Source: Deltaproteobacteria bacterium (GTDB lineage Bacteria > Bdellovibrionota > FAC87 > UBA2466). Taken from it: a stretch of 64,000 nt of DNA. The stretch covers positions 1-64,000 of the forward strand of contig JACPWY010000051.1 in the NCBI GenBank assembly GCA_016196825.1. Direction: 5' to 3'. The position numbers and the translations under genes were made by a program. Every line of letters starts with the position of its first letter. The first letter of the stretch is position 1. This document shows, piece after piece, positions 25,654 to 34,620 of the stretch. The notes under the pieces are model-generated. The model had not been told where the DNA came from. It did no database searches and was given only the letters and a program-made list of their open reading frames with translations.

Positions 25654-27533
25654 GTGAATTGGTTCCCATTCTATTTTTGATTCCACTTTTAGGCGCGGCG
25701 CTCAATGGGCTGGTGTTGACACGCCTGTCTTCGAAGGCGGCCGCGAAGATTGGGCTTCTGGCCTCGGTGGGCTCGTTTGCGGTGGCCCTATCCCTATCTA
25801 TGGAGGTTTTGAAAACGGGGCAGGCGATCCAATGGGAAACATCGTGGATTGCTATCGGCCGGTGGGATCTGCGGTGGGGATTTGTCTTCGATCAGTTCAC
25901 GCTCGTGATGGCCTTGATGGTGACCGGAATTGGTTCACTGATTCATCTGTACTCGATTGGCTACATGGCTCACGACGATGGGGTGAGGCGGTTCTTCTCA
26001 TACTTAAATCTCTTTTTGGCGGCGATGTTGGTGCTCGTCACAGGGGACAATCTTCTGGTTCTGTTTGTCGGATGGGAAGGGGTTGGCCTCTGTTCGTATC
26101 TCTTAATTGGGTTTTGGTTTAAGGAGCTGAAAAACACGGCTGCTGGGATGAAGGCTTTTATCGTGAACCGCGTGGGTGACGCGGCCTTTCTGCTGGGCAT
26201 TTTTCTCTGTTTGAAGATTTTTGGCAGCGTAAGCTTTTCCGCGATGCAGACCTTGGTGGCGGGGAAGAATTCGCTCGGCGTCGCGGATTTAGAATGGATC
26301 GGCCTGCTTCTCTTTATAGGTGCGATGGGCAAGTCGGCGCAGATTCCGCTCTTTGTGTGGCTCCCTGATGCGATGGCTGGCCCCACCCCGGTGAGTGCTC
26401 TGATTCACGCTGCAACGATGGTGACGGCGGGCATCTACATGGTTTGCCGGATGGGCTTTCTCTATCAGGTGGCGCCCCACGCGGCGCACTTTGTGGCGGT
26501 AACCGGTGCGATGACAGCGCTGTTTGCAGCGACGATCGCGTGTGTGCAGAGAGATATCAAAAAGGTCTTGGCCTATTCAACGATTAGTCAGCTGGGCCTG
26601 ATGTTTTTGGCGGCTGGGGTCGGGAACTATGCGGCTAGCCTCTTTCATGTCGTGACCCACGCGTTTTTTAAGGCCTGTCTGTTTCTCGGGGCCGGCAGCG
26701 TGATTCACGCTTTGTCGGGAGAGCAGGATATCAAGGGAATGGGTGGGCTGCGGTCGGTGATGCCAAGCACCTTCATCACATTCTTCGTGTCGGTGCTTGC
26801 GATTTCGGGCGTGCCGCCGCTCGCGGGTTTTTTCAGCAAGGATGAGATTCTGTATTCGACCCTCACGAGTGAGGGGGGCGGCTGGGGTCTTTGGATCTCG
26901 GGGCTCGCGGTGAGTGGAATGACCGCTTTCTATATGACTCGGCTTTGCGTGCTCACGTTCTTCGGTCGCTACCGGGGCCACGCACATCCGCATGAGAGCC
27001 CCCCACTGATGACGATCCCACTTTGGGCGACGGCCTTAGGGGCTGCGGTTGGGGGCGTGTTGTCATTGCCGCGTGATTGGCACCTGGCTCCGGATCTTCT
27101 GGGGCGCCTGATACACGGGCGCGTTCCAGAATTTGCAGCCGCTGGCGAAGCGTTGTCGGAAGGCGTGGCGATGATAGTGACCACGGGTGTCGGGCTCGCG
27201 GGCATTATTTTGGCCGTTGTGGTCTATGGCCTGGTCGAGCCGAAATTCAGTGATAACCCGCGCGGCCCTAAGACGGTCCTTTGGAACAAGTATTGGGTGG
27301 ATGAACTCTATGATGTTGTTTTTGTGGCTCCGTTTCGGGGGCTTACACGTCTTTGCGCCGTTGTCATCGATCCGAAGGTGATTGATGGATTTGTGATCTT
27401 GTGCTCACGGGCGACCGGCGTGGGTGGATCGATGGTCACGGTACTTCAGTCTGGTCGGGTCCAGGCCTATCTGCTGGTGATGGTGGCGGGGGCTCTTGCG
27501 ATCATTCTGTGGCTGGGAAGGGGTGTGGCGTGA
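25650..27533 (+). CDS. nuoL: NADH-quinone oxidoreductase subunit L, cassette 2
   Basis: 627 residues, close to the usual length. Glutamate in FVGWEGVGLCSYLLIG, lysine in GAMGKSAQIPLFVWLPDA, and HAATMVTAGIYMV conserved. The His-rich loop seen in cassette 1 is reduced to YRGHAHPHESPP. The C-terminal lateral helix and anchor are present (RVQAYLLVMVAGALAIIL). Confidence 0.96.
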   Translation: MSELVPILFLIPLLGAALNGLVLTRLSSKAAAKIGLLASVGSFAVALSLSMEVLKTGQAIQWETSWIAIGRWDLRWGFVFDQFTLVMALMVTGIGSLIHLYSIGYMAHDDGVRRFFSYLNLFLAAMLVLVTGDNLLVLFVGWEGVGLCSYLLIGFWFKELKNTAAGMKAFIVNRVGDAAFLLGIFLCLKIFGSVSFSAMQTLVAGKNSLGVADLEWIGLLLFIGAMGKSAQIPLFVWLPDAMAGPTPVSALIHAATMVTAGIYMVCRMGFLYQVAPHAAHFVAVTGAMTALFAATIACVQRDIKKVLAYSTISQLGLMFLAAGVGNYAASLFHVVTHAFFKACLFLGAGSVIHALSGEQDIKGMGGLRSVMPSTFITFFVSVLAISGVPPLAGFFSKDEILYSTLTSEGGGWGLWISGLAVSGMTAFYMTRLCVLTFFGRYRGHAHPHESPPLMTIPLWATALGAAVGGVLSLPRDWHLAPDLLGRLIHGRVPEFAAAGEALSEGVAMIVTTGVGLAGIILAVVVYGLVEPKFSDNPRGPKTVLWNKYWVDELYDVVFVAPFRGLTRLCAVVIDPKVIDGFVILCSRATGVGGSMVTVLQSGRVQAYLLVMVAGALAIILWLGRGVA

Positions 27534-29011
27534 CCCTTCTAGCTCTTCTTTTGGTGCCTCTGATCGCTGCTGGAATCATCGTGGCGATGCCGGACCGCTT
27601 CGCTCGGTGGACCGCATTAATCGCGGGGCTCGTCGGTGCGGCTCAGGGTGCGTGCCTCTTCACGGATTTTGATGGCCTCCATCCGGGCACTCTGCAGTTT
27701 GTTTTCGATCTGCCCTGGATTGCGGCGTTGAACAGCCATTTTGCTTTGGGTGTAGACGCTTTGAGTCTTCCGCTGGTGGTTTTGGCGAAAGTGATGACCC
27801 CCATTGCCGTCGTGGCCAGCTGGAATGAGTCGCGCCACAGCCGACCTTTCATGGCTCTTTACCTGCTTCTTGATGTCGCCATGACGGGAACCTTTCTCGC
27901 GACCGATCTTTTTCTTTTCTACGTCTTCTGGGAGATCATGTTGATCCCGATGCTGCTTTTGATCGGTGTTTGGGGGAGTAGCCAGCGCATTTTTGCGTCG
28001 ATGAAGTTCTTTCTCTACACCTTTGCCGGGAGCGTGCTAATGCTCGTCGGAATTCTTTACCTTGTGACTCATGGTTCGGATTCTGGCCTGCAGATTACTT
28101 CCTTCTATGGGTTTGCGTTTGCCCCGGGACCCATCTTTTTGGGGCTTTCCGTTGGTGACCTGGTGTTCCTGGCCTTTGCCTTGGCGTTTCTGGTTAAGGT
28201 GCCGCTTTTTCCGTTTCACACCTGGTTGCCCGATGCCCACGTGCAGGCGCCCACGGGCGGCAGCATTATTCTGGCCGCTGTGCTGCTCAAGATGGGCGTG
28301 TACGGACTTTTGCGCTTCGCGATTCCCATCTGCCCGCAGGCGTTTGACCATTTTGCGGGGCTACTGGGTGCGTTGTCGCTGATAGGTGGTGTCTATGGGG
28401 CATGGGTTGCGTTTCAGCAGAACGATCTGAAGAAGCTCGTGGCCTATTCGAGTGTGAGCCATCTAGCCTTTGTTGTCTTGGGACTGTGTTCGAAAACCCC
28501 GGAAGGTTTGGCGGGGGCCGTGTTGCAGTCGGTGAATCATGGTCTCAGCACCGGGGCGCTCTTCTTTCTCGTTGGTGTTCTGTATGAGCGGCGGCACACG
28601 CGCGAGTTTGATCAGTACGGCGGATTAGCGGCGGTGATGCCGAAATTTGCTTTCTTTCTCGTGTTTGCCGCCTGTTCCAGTATGGGCGTTCCGGGGCTGA
28701 ATGGATTTGTCGGCGAGTTCCTCATCCTCTTTGGGGCCTTCACGCACAACGTGTATTGGGGCGCTATCGCTGTTACGGGAGTTGTCTTCGGCGCTGTTTA
28801 CACGCTGACGATGGTGAAACGCCTTTTGTTTGGCGGCATCGCTGTGGCCGAGAACCATTCTTTGAAAGATTTGGTGCCGCGCGAGGTGATCGCGCTGACC
28901 GTTCTAGCTATCTCGATGGTTGTTTTGGGGCTTAAGCCAGGTCTCATTCTGTCGAAGGTAAACCAACCGGTTTCGACCTATTGGCATCAGGCGAAGGGGA
29001 TTGCTCCATGA
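27530..29011 (+). CDS. nuoM: NADH-quinone oxidoreductase subunit M, cassette 2
   Basis: 493 residues from GTG 27530, which overlaps the nuoL stop as GTGA. Glutamate in YVFWEIMLIPMLLLIG; lysine in FLVKVPLFPFHTWLPDAHV, with the standard aspartate that cassette 1 lacks; LLKMGVYGLLRF conserved. Confidence 0.95.
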   Translation: MTLLALLLVPLIAAGIIVAMPDRFARWTALIAGLVGAAQGACLFTDFDGLHPGTLQFVFDLPWIAALNSHFALGVDALSLPLVVLAKVMTPIAVVASWNESRHSRPFMALYLLLDVAMTGTFLATDLFLFYVFWEIMLIPMLLLIGVWGSSQRIFASMKFFLYTFAGSVLMLVGILYLVTHGSDSGLQITSFYGFAFAPGPIFLGLSVGDLVFLAFALAFLVKVPLFPFHTWLPDAHVQAPTGGSIILAAVLLKMGVYGLLRFAIPICPQAFDHFAGLLGALSLIGGVYGAWVAFQQNDLKKLVAYSSVSHLAFVVLGLCSKTPEGLAGAVLQSVNHGLSTGALFFLVGVLYERRHTREFDQYGGLAAVMPKFAFFLVFAACSSMGVPGLNGFVGEFLILFGAFTHNVYWGAIAVTGVVFGAVYTLTMVKRLLFGGIAVAENHSLKDLVPREVIALTVLAISMVVLGLKPGLILSKVNQPVSTYWHQAKGIAP

Positions 29012-30456
29012 GCATTGCGGACAATGACATTGCTCGTTTCCTTCTAGTGACCTCGCCGCTTTCGCTTCTTCTGTTGGGTGGCTGTACTTTGACGGCGCTG
29101 GCGAGTGTGAGGCATCGGCCCGGCGGGGCGGCCTCACTCATTTACCTTGTGAGCGTTGCTCTATCCCTGGCGATGGCCGTGGCGCTTCTTTTTGGTCTTT
29201 GTAAGTTTAACGCGACTGCAGCCCAGGAATGGTACGCGCAGTTTCAGCGCCATTTCTACGCCGACGATTTTTTCTATGGATGGATCATCGGCGTCGATAT
29301 TTTTCTGCTCTTTTCAGGGTTGGTTGTTACGGATGATCTGGTGGAGCCGGACGTTTTCGGAGATTCGCTGGCCCTCGTACTTTTCAGTGGGTGTGGCATT
29401 GGGCTTCTGTTGAGCGCGGCCAGTCTGTTGATGGTATTTCTCGGGCTCGAGTTCCTTTCCCTTCCGGTCTACGTATTAGTGGCCTCCAGGCGACACGATC
29501 TCAATAGTTGTGAGGCGGGTCTCAAGTACTTCCTTTTCGGTTCGCTGTCCTCGGTCTTTCTTATGCTTGCCATCGCTGTGACGTTGAGCGCCTGCGGGAG
29601 CCTTTATTTTTCGGATGTGGAGCGCCTGATTCTGAATATGGGTCATGGCGCGGCCGCTGTTGCGATTGGGCTCTTTGTCGTCGTGGTGGCCTTCAAGCTT
29701 GGCCTCGCGCCATTTCACCTCTGGCTCCCCGACGCCTATGAAGGGGCGCCGACGCCCATCACCGGGTTCATGGGCAGTGCCGTGAAGCTGGCGGGTGTGG
29801 CGATGGCGCTCAGACTTTTCTGGGGTCCGCTTCTGCCAGCGGTGCAGTCCTGGTCACCGGTATTGAGTGCGGTATCGATTGCGGCCATGGTGGTGGGAAG
29901 CTTGGGTGGTTTGGCGCAGAAAAACCTCAAGCGTCTTTTGGCCTATTCCAGTATTTCTCATGCAGGCTATCTGGCGCTGGGAGTGGCAGTGGTGCCTCAC
30001 ACGCTCGATGCCTATGCCCTCTGGTTCTACGTTCTCTCCTACGGCGTGATGTTCGTCGGTCTGATGGGTGCATTTCTGATTTTGGAGAAGGCAACAGGGT
30101 GCGGAACACTCGATTCTCTCAACGGACTAGGCTTCAAACGCCCAGTCTTCGCATTTTGTATGACAGTCTGCGTTCTGTCAGCAGCCGGTATCCCACCACT
30201 GGCAGGGTTCACGGCCAAATATATGCTCTTTCTTTCAGTGGTGCAGAACGGCCGCGCCGGAGCGGCAGTGGTGGCAGTGCTTTCTTCCCTCGTCTCTGTT
30301 TATTTCTATCTTCGGATTGTCGTAGCTCTCTACATGACAGATTCTCAGCGCGAATCGGTCGCTTTGGCGCCTGGTGGACGTCTTGTCTTCTCGACGCTCG
30401 TTCTCTGCGCGGCGCTGCTCGTGGTTCTCGGATTCGCGCCCAATACGTTGCTCTAA
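29008..30456 (+). CDS. nuoN: NADH-quinone oxidoreductase subunit N, cassette 2
   Basis: 482 residues. Glutamate in FLGLEFLSLPVYVLVAS, lysine in VAFKLGLAPFHLWLPDAYEG, and PITGFMGSAVKLAG typical of NuoN. It is clearly more divergent from cassette 1 NuoN than the H, J and K pairs are from each other. It is the last gene of the run; no terminator hairpin is visible after its stop. Confidence 0.95.
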   Translation: MSIADNDIARFLLVTSPLSLLLLGGCTLTALASVRHRPGGAASLIYLVSVALSLAMAVALLFGLCKFNATAAQEWYAQFQRHFYADDFFYGWIIGVDIFLLFSGLVVTDDLVEPDVFGDSLALVLFSGCGIGLLLSAASLLMVFLGLEFLSLPVYVLVASRRHDLNSCEAGLKYFLFGSLSSVFLMLAIAVTLSACGSLYFSDVERLILNMGHGAAAVAIGLFVVVVAFKLGLAPFHLWLPDAYEGAPTPITGFMGSAVKLAGVAMALRLFWGPLLPAVQSWSPVLSAVSIAAMVVGSLGGLAQKNLKRLLAYSSISHAGYLALGVAVVPHTLDAYALWFYVLSYGVMFVGLMGAFLILEKATGCGTLDSLNGLGFKRPVFAFCMTVCVLSAAGIPPLAGFTAKYMLFLSVVQNGRAGAAVVAVLSSLVSVYFYLRIVVALYMTDSQRESVALAPGGRLVFSTLVLCAALLVVLGFAPNTLL

Positions 30457-30491
30457 GAGTCGCGCTTCGGCTTGAAGAAGGGAAGTAACGG

Positions 30492-30554
30492 ATGAAGCCA
30501 TCCAAGGCGAGGACCTCATCGATGTCAGTTTGTATGTTTTATCCGCAGTGGTAG
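30492..30554 (+). CDS. Possible 20-residue leader or precursor peptide
   Basis: ATG 30492 follows a good ribosome-binding stretch (AAGGGAAG, seven bases away) and encodes MKPSKARTSSMSVCMFYPQW before TAG. It ends 14 bases before the preferred start of the nucleotidyltransferase-like gene, which itself lacks a good ribosome-binding site. It could serve for translational coupling, be a regulatory leader, or be a peptide substrate. Nothing more than position and start signal supports it. Confidence 0.25.
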   Translation: MKPSKARTSSMSVCMFYPQW

Positions 30555-30568
30555 CCTACAACGTGGTC

Positions 30569-31987
30569 ATGAATCTGCCAGAACCTGTTTCTCGCCCTTT
30601 TCCACTCGCGTGGCGGGATCTGGCACTGCGTTTGAGTGGCAATGGGGTCTTGGGCGCCATCGCCAAAGCGACTTATCGGAGGGCGACTCATCATAGCGCG
30701 CGTTCTCTTGTGAGAGTCGAAGGCGTTCAGGGGGTGGCATTGCGTGGTGGTGCGCTCCGGCATCCCATTCCTGCGGTGTCCGATATTGATCTGAGTATTT
30801 TTACCGAAGGCGAGCCCGAGCCTTCGAATTACGCGAAGATGGTAATTGAGATTGGCCGCCGCTATCGCAGATTGAAACGGGTTTACCCGATGTTGGGAGA
30901 GGTGTGTCTCCATTCACCGCGAGAACTTCGTGTTCTGGAACGATCCGGAAACTCATCGCTTAAGCTTTTGATTCCTCAGAAAGCGATAGTCGGTCGTTGT
31001 CCTCAGATTCGGCCGACAGTTCCTGTTCCCATCAGGTCCCTTTTTTCCTTATCTCTTTGTTATTTTGAGCGAATGGTCTATGAGGCCCGTTTGGCCAATG
31101 AGAGAACATCAGTCGCCTTCCACACTTCGTTCTGTTTGCGTCTTGCGGCGAAAATAGACCATGTTTCCGGGGTCGCGATAGAATCGGGGCTGTGCCCGAT
31201 ATCAATTCCTGAAGCCATGGCGAGAGCATTCCAGACGGTACACCAATTGGCGGTAGATGTGTCCGGGGAGACCCTCACCCCTTCCGAAGATTTTGATATG
31301 CAATTGGCCGAGCGAAAAGGTGACAAGATTCCTCCGTGGCACCAGCAGTACGTGCACTCATGGTGGTTGATCGCCAATCGTAAAATGAAGGGAGTTGGAA
31401 AGGTGGTGGACTCGGAGGATCCGCGTGTCTTGCTTTGGAGGGGACCGATTGACCTCAAAACCCTAACTACTTTGTCTGACGGTTACTTTGGTCCGATCCT
31501 TCTCTCTCCAACGATGGCGGAATGTCGGCTTTCAGGATTATCTACCGACTGGATTGGGCAGATCGTCGAGCGAGTTCCCATTAACAGAGCGAGCGATGAG
31601 AGCTGGATGAAAGTCTTCAAGCACAATCTGTTCCACACCATCAGAGACCGCGTATTGGTTGCTAATAATTGTTTGCCCTATCACTTCATGGTTTCACAAC
31701 CAAGCGTGATCAAAAGTGAATTGCAAAATGCCTGCGGTCTGTTGTTGGCCCTTGCGACACGAAGATGGACTGCTGACTTCTTAGATCTCGCTTCAGAGTC
31801 GCGTGAGCAGTTACCCCAGACCTGTCAGCTTTTAGAAAGGCTAGTGCGCGGAAAGAAGCCTTTTTCTCAGGACGAACTTGTGGAGAGCTTTGCCCGGCAG
31901 CGTTTGGAAATGTTTAGCTTCTTTGAGAGGGAGTTTTGTTTAAGAGATGAATCCACGGGGCGCTCAATTTCGCATACATTTTCATGA
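30569..31987 (+). CDS. Nucleotidyltransferase-like protein (Pol-beta fold)
   Basis: 472 residues from ATG 30569; an in-frame TTG at 30530 would add 13 residues. Around residue 60-80 the sequence GGALRHPIPAVSDIDLSIF has the pattern of the Pol-beta nucleotidyltransferase active site (GG, then D-x-D). The remainder is mostly helical and unassigned, with an HQQYVHSWWL segment and a basic middle part. The substrate, which could be a protein, tRNA or antibiotic-like molecule, cannot be told. Its last 74 bp overlap, tail to tail, a Sec11-type signal peptidase gene. Confidence 0.6.
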   Translation: MNLPEPVSRPFPLAWRDLALRLSGNGVLGAIAKATYRRATHHSARSLVRVEGVQGVALRGGALRHPIPAVSDIDLSIFTEGEPEPSNYAKMVIEIGRRYRRLKRVYPMLGEVCLHSPRELRVLERSGNSSLKLLIPQKAIVGRCPQIRPTVPVPIRSLFSLSLCYFERMVYEARLANERTSVAFHTSFCLRLAAKIDHVSGVAIESGLCPISIPEAMARAFQTVHQLAVDVSGETLTPSEDFDMQLAERKGDKIPPWHQQYVHSWWLIANRKMKGVGKVVDSEDPRVLLWRGPIDLKTLTTLSDGYFGPILLSPTMAECRLSGLSTDWIGQIVERVPINRASDESWMKVFKHNLFHTIRDRVLVANNCLPYHFMVSQPSVIKSELQNACGLLLALATRRWTADFLDLASESREQLPQTCQLLERLVRGKKPFSQDELVESFARQRLEMFSFFEREFCLRDESTGRSISHTFS

Positions 31988-32420
31988 AGATAGGCCTGGG
32001 AAGAATCTTCATTCTCAGAAGTCCGAGCTTTCGCCCGAAAGAGGAGAAGAATATCATCTGATACAAAGTGTGTTGAAGCAGCGAATGCCAGAAAAAAAGG
32101 TGCGACGGGATGGCAAAGAACGGATGAGTGACCGGTCTTCCATTGACTTCAACCACCTTACCAAGGATCTGTCCCTCAGATATCCAGCCATCGACGTTAA
32201 GGTTGGCGTCACCTTTTGTAAGCCACAGCGACTCATCGCCATTCCTGTTTACCTTGAGGAGGCGGTGGCAGATTCGACTTCCCGATTTAGAAAACACCAC
32301 TAGATCACCGGCGCGAAGTTCGTTGTTTGCGAATTTTGCGACGCGAATAACAAGCCCATTTCTCAGAACGGGCCACTGACTGGGGCCCAAACAAAGAAAG
32401 GTTTCTCGCGTGGTGCTCAT
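31914..32420 (-). CDS. S26-family signal peptidase, Sec11/SipW-like
   Basis: 168 residues. The nucleophile region reads LGPSQWPVLRNG (serine in place of the usual SM-P motif), followed by GDLVVFSKSGS, then SRICHRLLKV with a histidine where Sec11/SipW enzymes have their general base, and LTKGDANLNVDGWI. This is the archaeal/eukaryotic-like dyad type rather than the Ser-Lys type of LepB. There is no obvious N-terminal membrane helix; one hydrophobic stretch lies near residues 100-125. Such dedicated enzymes often process one or a few local substrates. Confidence 0.7.
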   Translation of the reverse strand: MSTTRETFLCLGPSQWPVLRNGLVIRVAKFANNELRAGDLVVFSKSGSRICHRLLKVNRNGDESLWLTKGDANLNVDGWISEGQILGKVVEVNGRPVTHPFFAIPSHLFFWHSLLQHTLYQMIFFSSFGRKLGLLRMKILPRPIFMKMYAKLSAPWIHLLNKTPSQRS

Positions 32421-32499
32421 GGCGGCTTTCAGGTTTTACAGGGTACCATGGGTAAGAAGCTCGCATTATCCGGATTGCGTCAAACGCTCAGGCTCTGCG

Positions 32500-33132
32500 T
32501 TACTTCGATGAAGCGAGGGCGAGCTTCTCCGAAGAGGCCAGGCGATAGTATCGACGGAGGAGGCGGAGCATCGCTTCGTGGTCGCGGTGTTGGCTGATAC
32601 GCTTGAGGTGTTTCAAAAGAAAATTTTTGGCTAGTGTGTTGGCCTCTTCGTAGCGTGCCGCCTGTTCTGCGTTGACGTGGTCTCTCAATCGGTAGTGGTC
32701 GAAGAGGCGATCGATGAGATTGTCGAAGTCCTTTTCTGGCGTTGCGACCGAGAGGAGGCACAGGAGGAAACGATCGATCTCGCCTTGGAGTTCCAGCTCA
32801 AGTTGGCTGACTGGGCGCCCTTGGTGTGACTGAAAGAGAAAGTAGTGGAAGTGGCTGACCTCCTCCGTGACGATGGAGAACGCGTTGAGCTGTTCGAAGG
32901 TCCATTCGGTTACTGGCCTTTTGAGGGGGAGGTGGGTGGCGGTTTTTTTCACTGGGGGACTGAGGTGGATGCCGACCTCGACGGTTTCGCCGGATCGCAC
33001 GCAGAGCGCGCCCTCGAGGTGTTTGAGATCCTCTCGTTGTTTTCTCAAAATGAAGTCTTCCGCGCGGTAGGGCGTGTCGATTGCGTAGAGGCTCTTGAGG
33101 GCTCCCTCGACAGTGCGCAAAGTTCTTTTCAA
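32500..33132 (-). CDS. Conserved-looking helical protein, unknown
   Basis: 210 residues from TTG 33132, with GGGAGG a few bases upstream. Soluble and helix-rich, with a central TEEVSHFHYFLFQSHQGRP that resembles a metal-site helix (E, H, H) but matches no family I can name. The C-terminus is very basic (KHLKRISQHRDHEAMLRLL). It follows the 33142-33750 gene by 9 bp, so they form a two-gene operon. Confidence 0.6.
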   Translation of the reverse strand: MKRTLRTVEGALKSLYAIDTPYRAEDFILRKQREDLKHLEGALCVRSGETVEVGIHLSPPVKKTATHLPLKRPVTEWTFEQLNAFSIVTEEVSHFHYFLFQSHQGRPVSQLELELQGEIDRFLLCLLSVATPEKDFDNLIDRLFDHYRLRDHVNAEQAARYEEANTLAKNFLLKHLKRISQHRDHEAMLRLLRRYYRLASSEKLALASSK

Positions 33133-33141
33133 CTCACCTCC

Positions 33142-33750
33142 CTATTGCGGCGTTTTGTTATTCACGCGGGCGGGCGACGCAATGCCGTGGTGGGAAAGTT
33201 TTTCCCGCAGGGTTTCGCTGCCGGTGGCGAGCCATCGCTCATAGAGGCGCAGCAGATCGCTGTTGGATTGAACGCCCGATCGTTCACTGAGCTCACCGAG
33301 TACGTTGGAGAAAGGTTGAAACTTTTGGGAGAGCTCACTGAAAAGACCCTTGATGAGATCATTGAACTGCATCTGGGCCAGTGTGTGGTAGGCGGTGCCG
33401 CCCATGCCAAAGTAGTATTCGATGTCGACCATCTTGCGCGTGAGACTTGCCGCGAAGTAGCCGCTCACGAGGAGGCAGATGTCCCCCAGCCGTTTGAGAA
33501 TTGTTTTCTTTTCTTCAGGGCCCGCTTGCAGGTAGCGGACGTAGAGGTCAACTAGGTAGTTGTTGCCGAATTTTCCGCCTTTTGTTGTTTCGAAGAAATT
33601 TTCGGTGGCAAGGTAATGGGTGAGGAGTTCGACCAGGTAGTCGAATGTGCCGTTCTCGGCCGCCACCTTGTGCTTCGAAAGAACACTCGATAGCTCGGTG
33701 GAGAAATAGTCTCTGACTGATTGAGCATCGGCTGGTTTGAGGCGGTTCAC
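33142..33750 (-). CDS. Helical cytosolic protein, unknown, paired with the next gene
   Basis: 202 residues from GTG 33750, chosen because GGAGG lies six bases upstream; an in-frame ATG at 33774 lacks a ribosome-binding site. No signal peptide or membrane segment. The protein appears all-helical, with YLVELLTHYLATENFFE and YYFGMGGTAYHTLAQMQF as notable segments. No family recognised. First gene of a two-gene operon with 32500-33132. Confidence 0.6.
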   Translation of the reverse strand: MNRLKPADAQSVRDYFSTELSSVLSKHKVAAENGTFDYLVELLTHYLATENFFETTKGGKFGNNYLVDLYVRYLQAGPEEKKTILKRLGDICLLVSGYFAASLTRKMVDIEYYFGMGGTAYHTLAQMQFNDLIKGLFSELSQKFQPFSNVLGELSERSGVQSNSDLLRLYERWLATGSETLREKLSHHGIASPARVNNKTPQ

Positions 33751-33849
33751 AAGCCCTCCACCCATTAAGACCATTTTACCACGGTCGAAAGTCTGCTACA
33801 GATAACGCTTCGGAATGATTGAAAATTGTCCTAAGTCCTATTCACCGTG

Positions 33850-34620
33850 ATGCACAAGCAGCTGTATTTCTTGTTGTTTTTGGGGGTTCAGGCTGGGTTC
33901 TTAGCCGCCGCCCAGCCAAGGCTAGTTTCGACGACGCCCCAGGTGACCGAGATATTGTTTGATGTGGGGCTGGGGCCCGCTGTCGTGGCCGCCCCCCATG
34001 GGTGGAACTCGCCACAAGTCGCGCGCACTCTGGATCACCAAAAGATTCCATCCATCGGTGATTTTTCCTCGATTAACTTCGAGGCCCTTCTGAAGGCGCG
34101 CCCCACTTTAGCCGTCTTAGACTCACAGGTGGAGCAAGCCGACCTGGAGACTAGTCTTCGATCATTTCAGATTCCAAGTCTCACGTTGAATTTTCGAACG
34201 CCCGAGACGCTGGCCCGATCATTGGAGACGCTCTCCCTGCGCGCCGGGGTGACGTCGGTGTCGGCGAGGCGAATAGAGTGTCTGAGGTTGCTCAAGGGAA
34301 CACCTGAGACACGGCCATTTTCCTTCATCGTTGTGACTGCGTGGGATCCCTTGGTTGTGTATGGACGTCTGACCTTTCTTTCCCACCTCCTTGAAGCTCA
34401 AGGAGGTCGAAACATGGTGGAGAGCGCCATCCTCTTTCCACAATTGAGTCGTGAGTGGCTGTGGCTTCATAAGCCGGATCGGATCTACTCGGTCGATATG
34501 TTTCAAAAACGGGACGATTCGATTGCGCTCGATGTGGATCTCTATTCGCGCATTTCTTTTGCGCTGATCCGCGATCTTAAGCGATTGGGTTTTCGCTTAC
34601 CGGAGACATGTCGTGAGTAG
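33850..34620 (+). CDS. Periplasmic substrate-binding protein of a BtuF/FecB-type importer
   Basis: 256 residues with a signal peptide (MHKQLYFLLFLGVQAGFLAAA). The fold of helical-backbone binding proteins is recognisable from RLVSTTPQVTEILFDVGLG, SIGDFSSINFEALLKARPTLAVL and the C-terminal REWLWLHKPDRIYSVD. It delivers cobalamin or an iron chelate to the permease. The start overlaps an in-frame GTG at 33847. It overlaps the permease gene by 8 bp. No cobalamin riboswitch or Fur box is visible in the 100 bp upstream. Confidence 0.85.
   Translation: MHKQLYFLLFLGVQAGFLAAAQPRLVSTTPQVTEILFDVGLGPAVVAAPHGWNSPQVARTLDHQKIPSIGDFSSINFEALLKARPTLAVLDSQVEQADLETSLRSFQIPSLTLNFRTPETLARSLETLSLRAGVTSVSARRIECLRLLKGTPETRPFSFIVVTAWDPLVVYGRLTFLSHLLEAQGGRNMVESAILFPQLSREWLWLHKPDRIYSVDMFQKRDDSIALDVDLYSRISFALIRDLKRLGFRLPETCRE

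Noticed and set aside
33775..33849. Cobalamin riboswitch before the BtuF-like gene
   Set aside because: The gap is only 75 bp and lacks the B12-box consensus.
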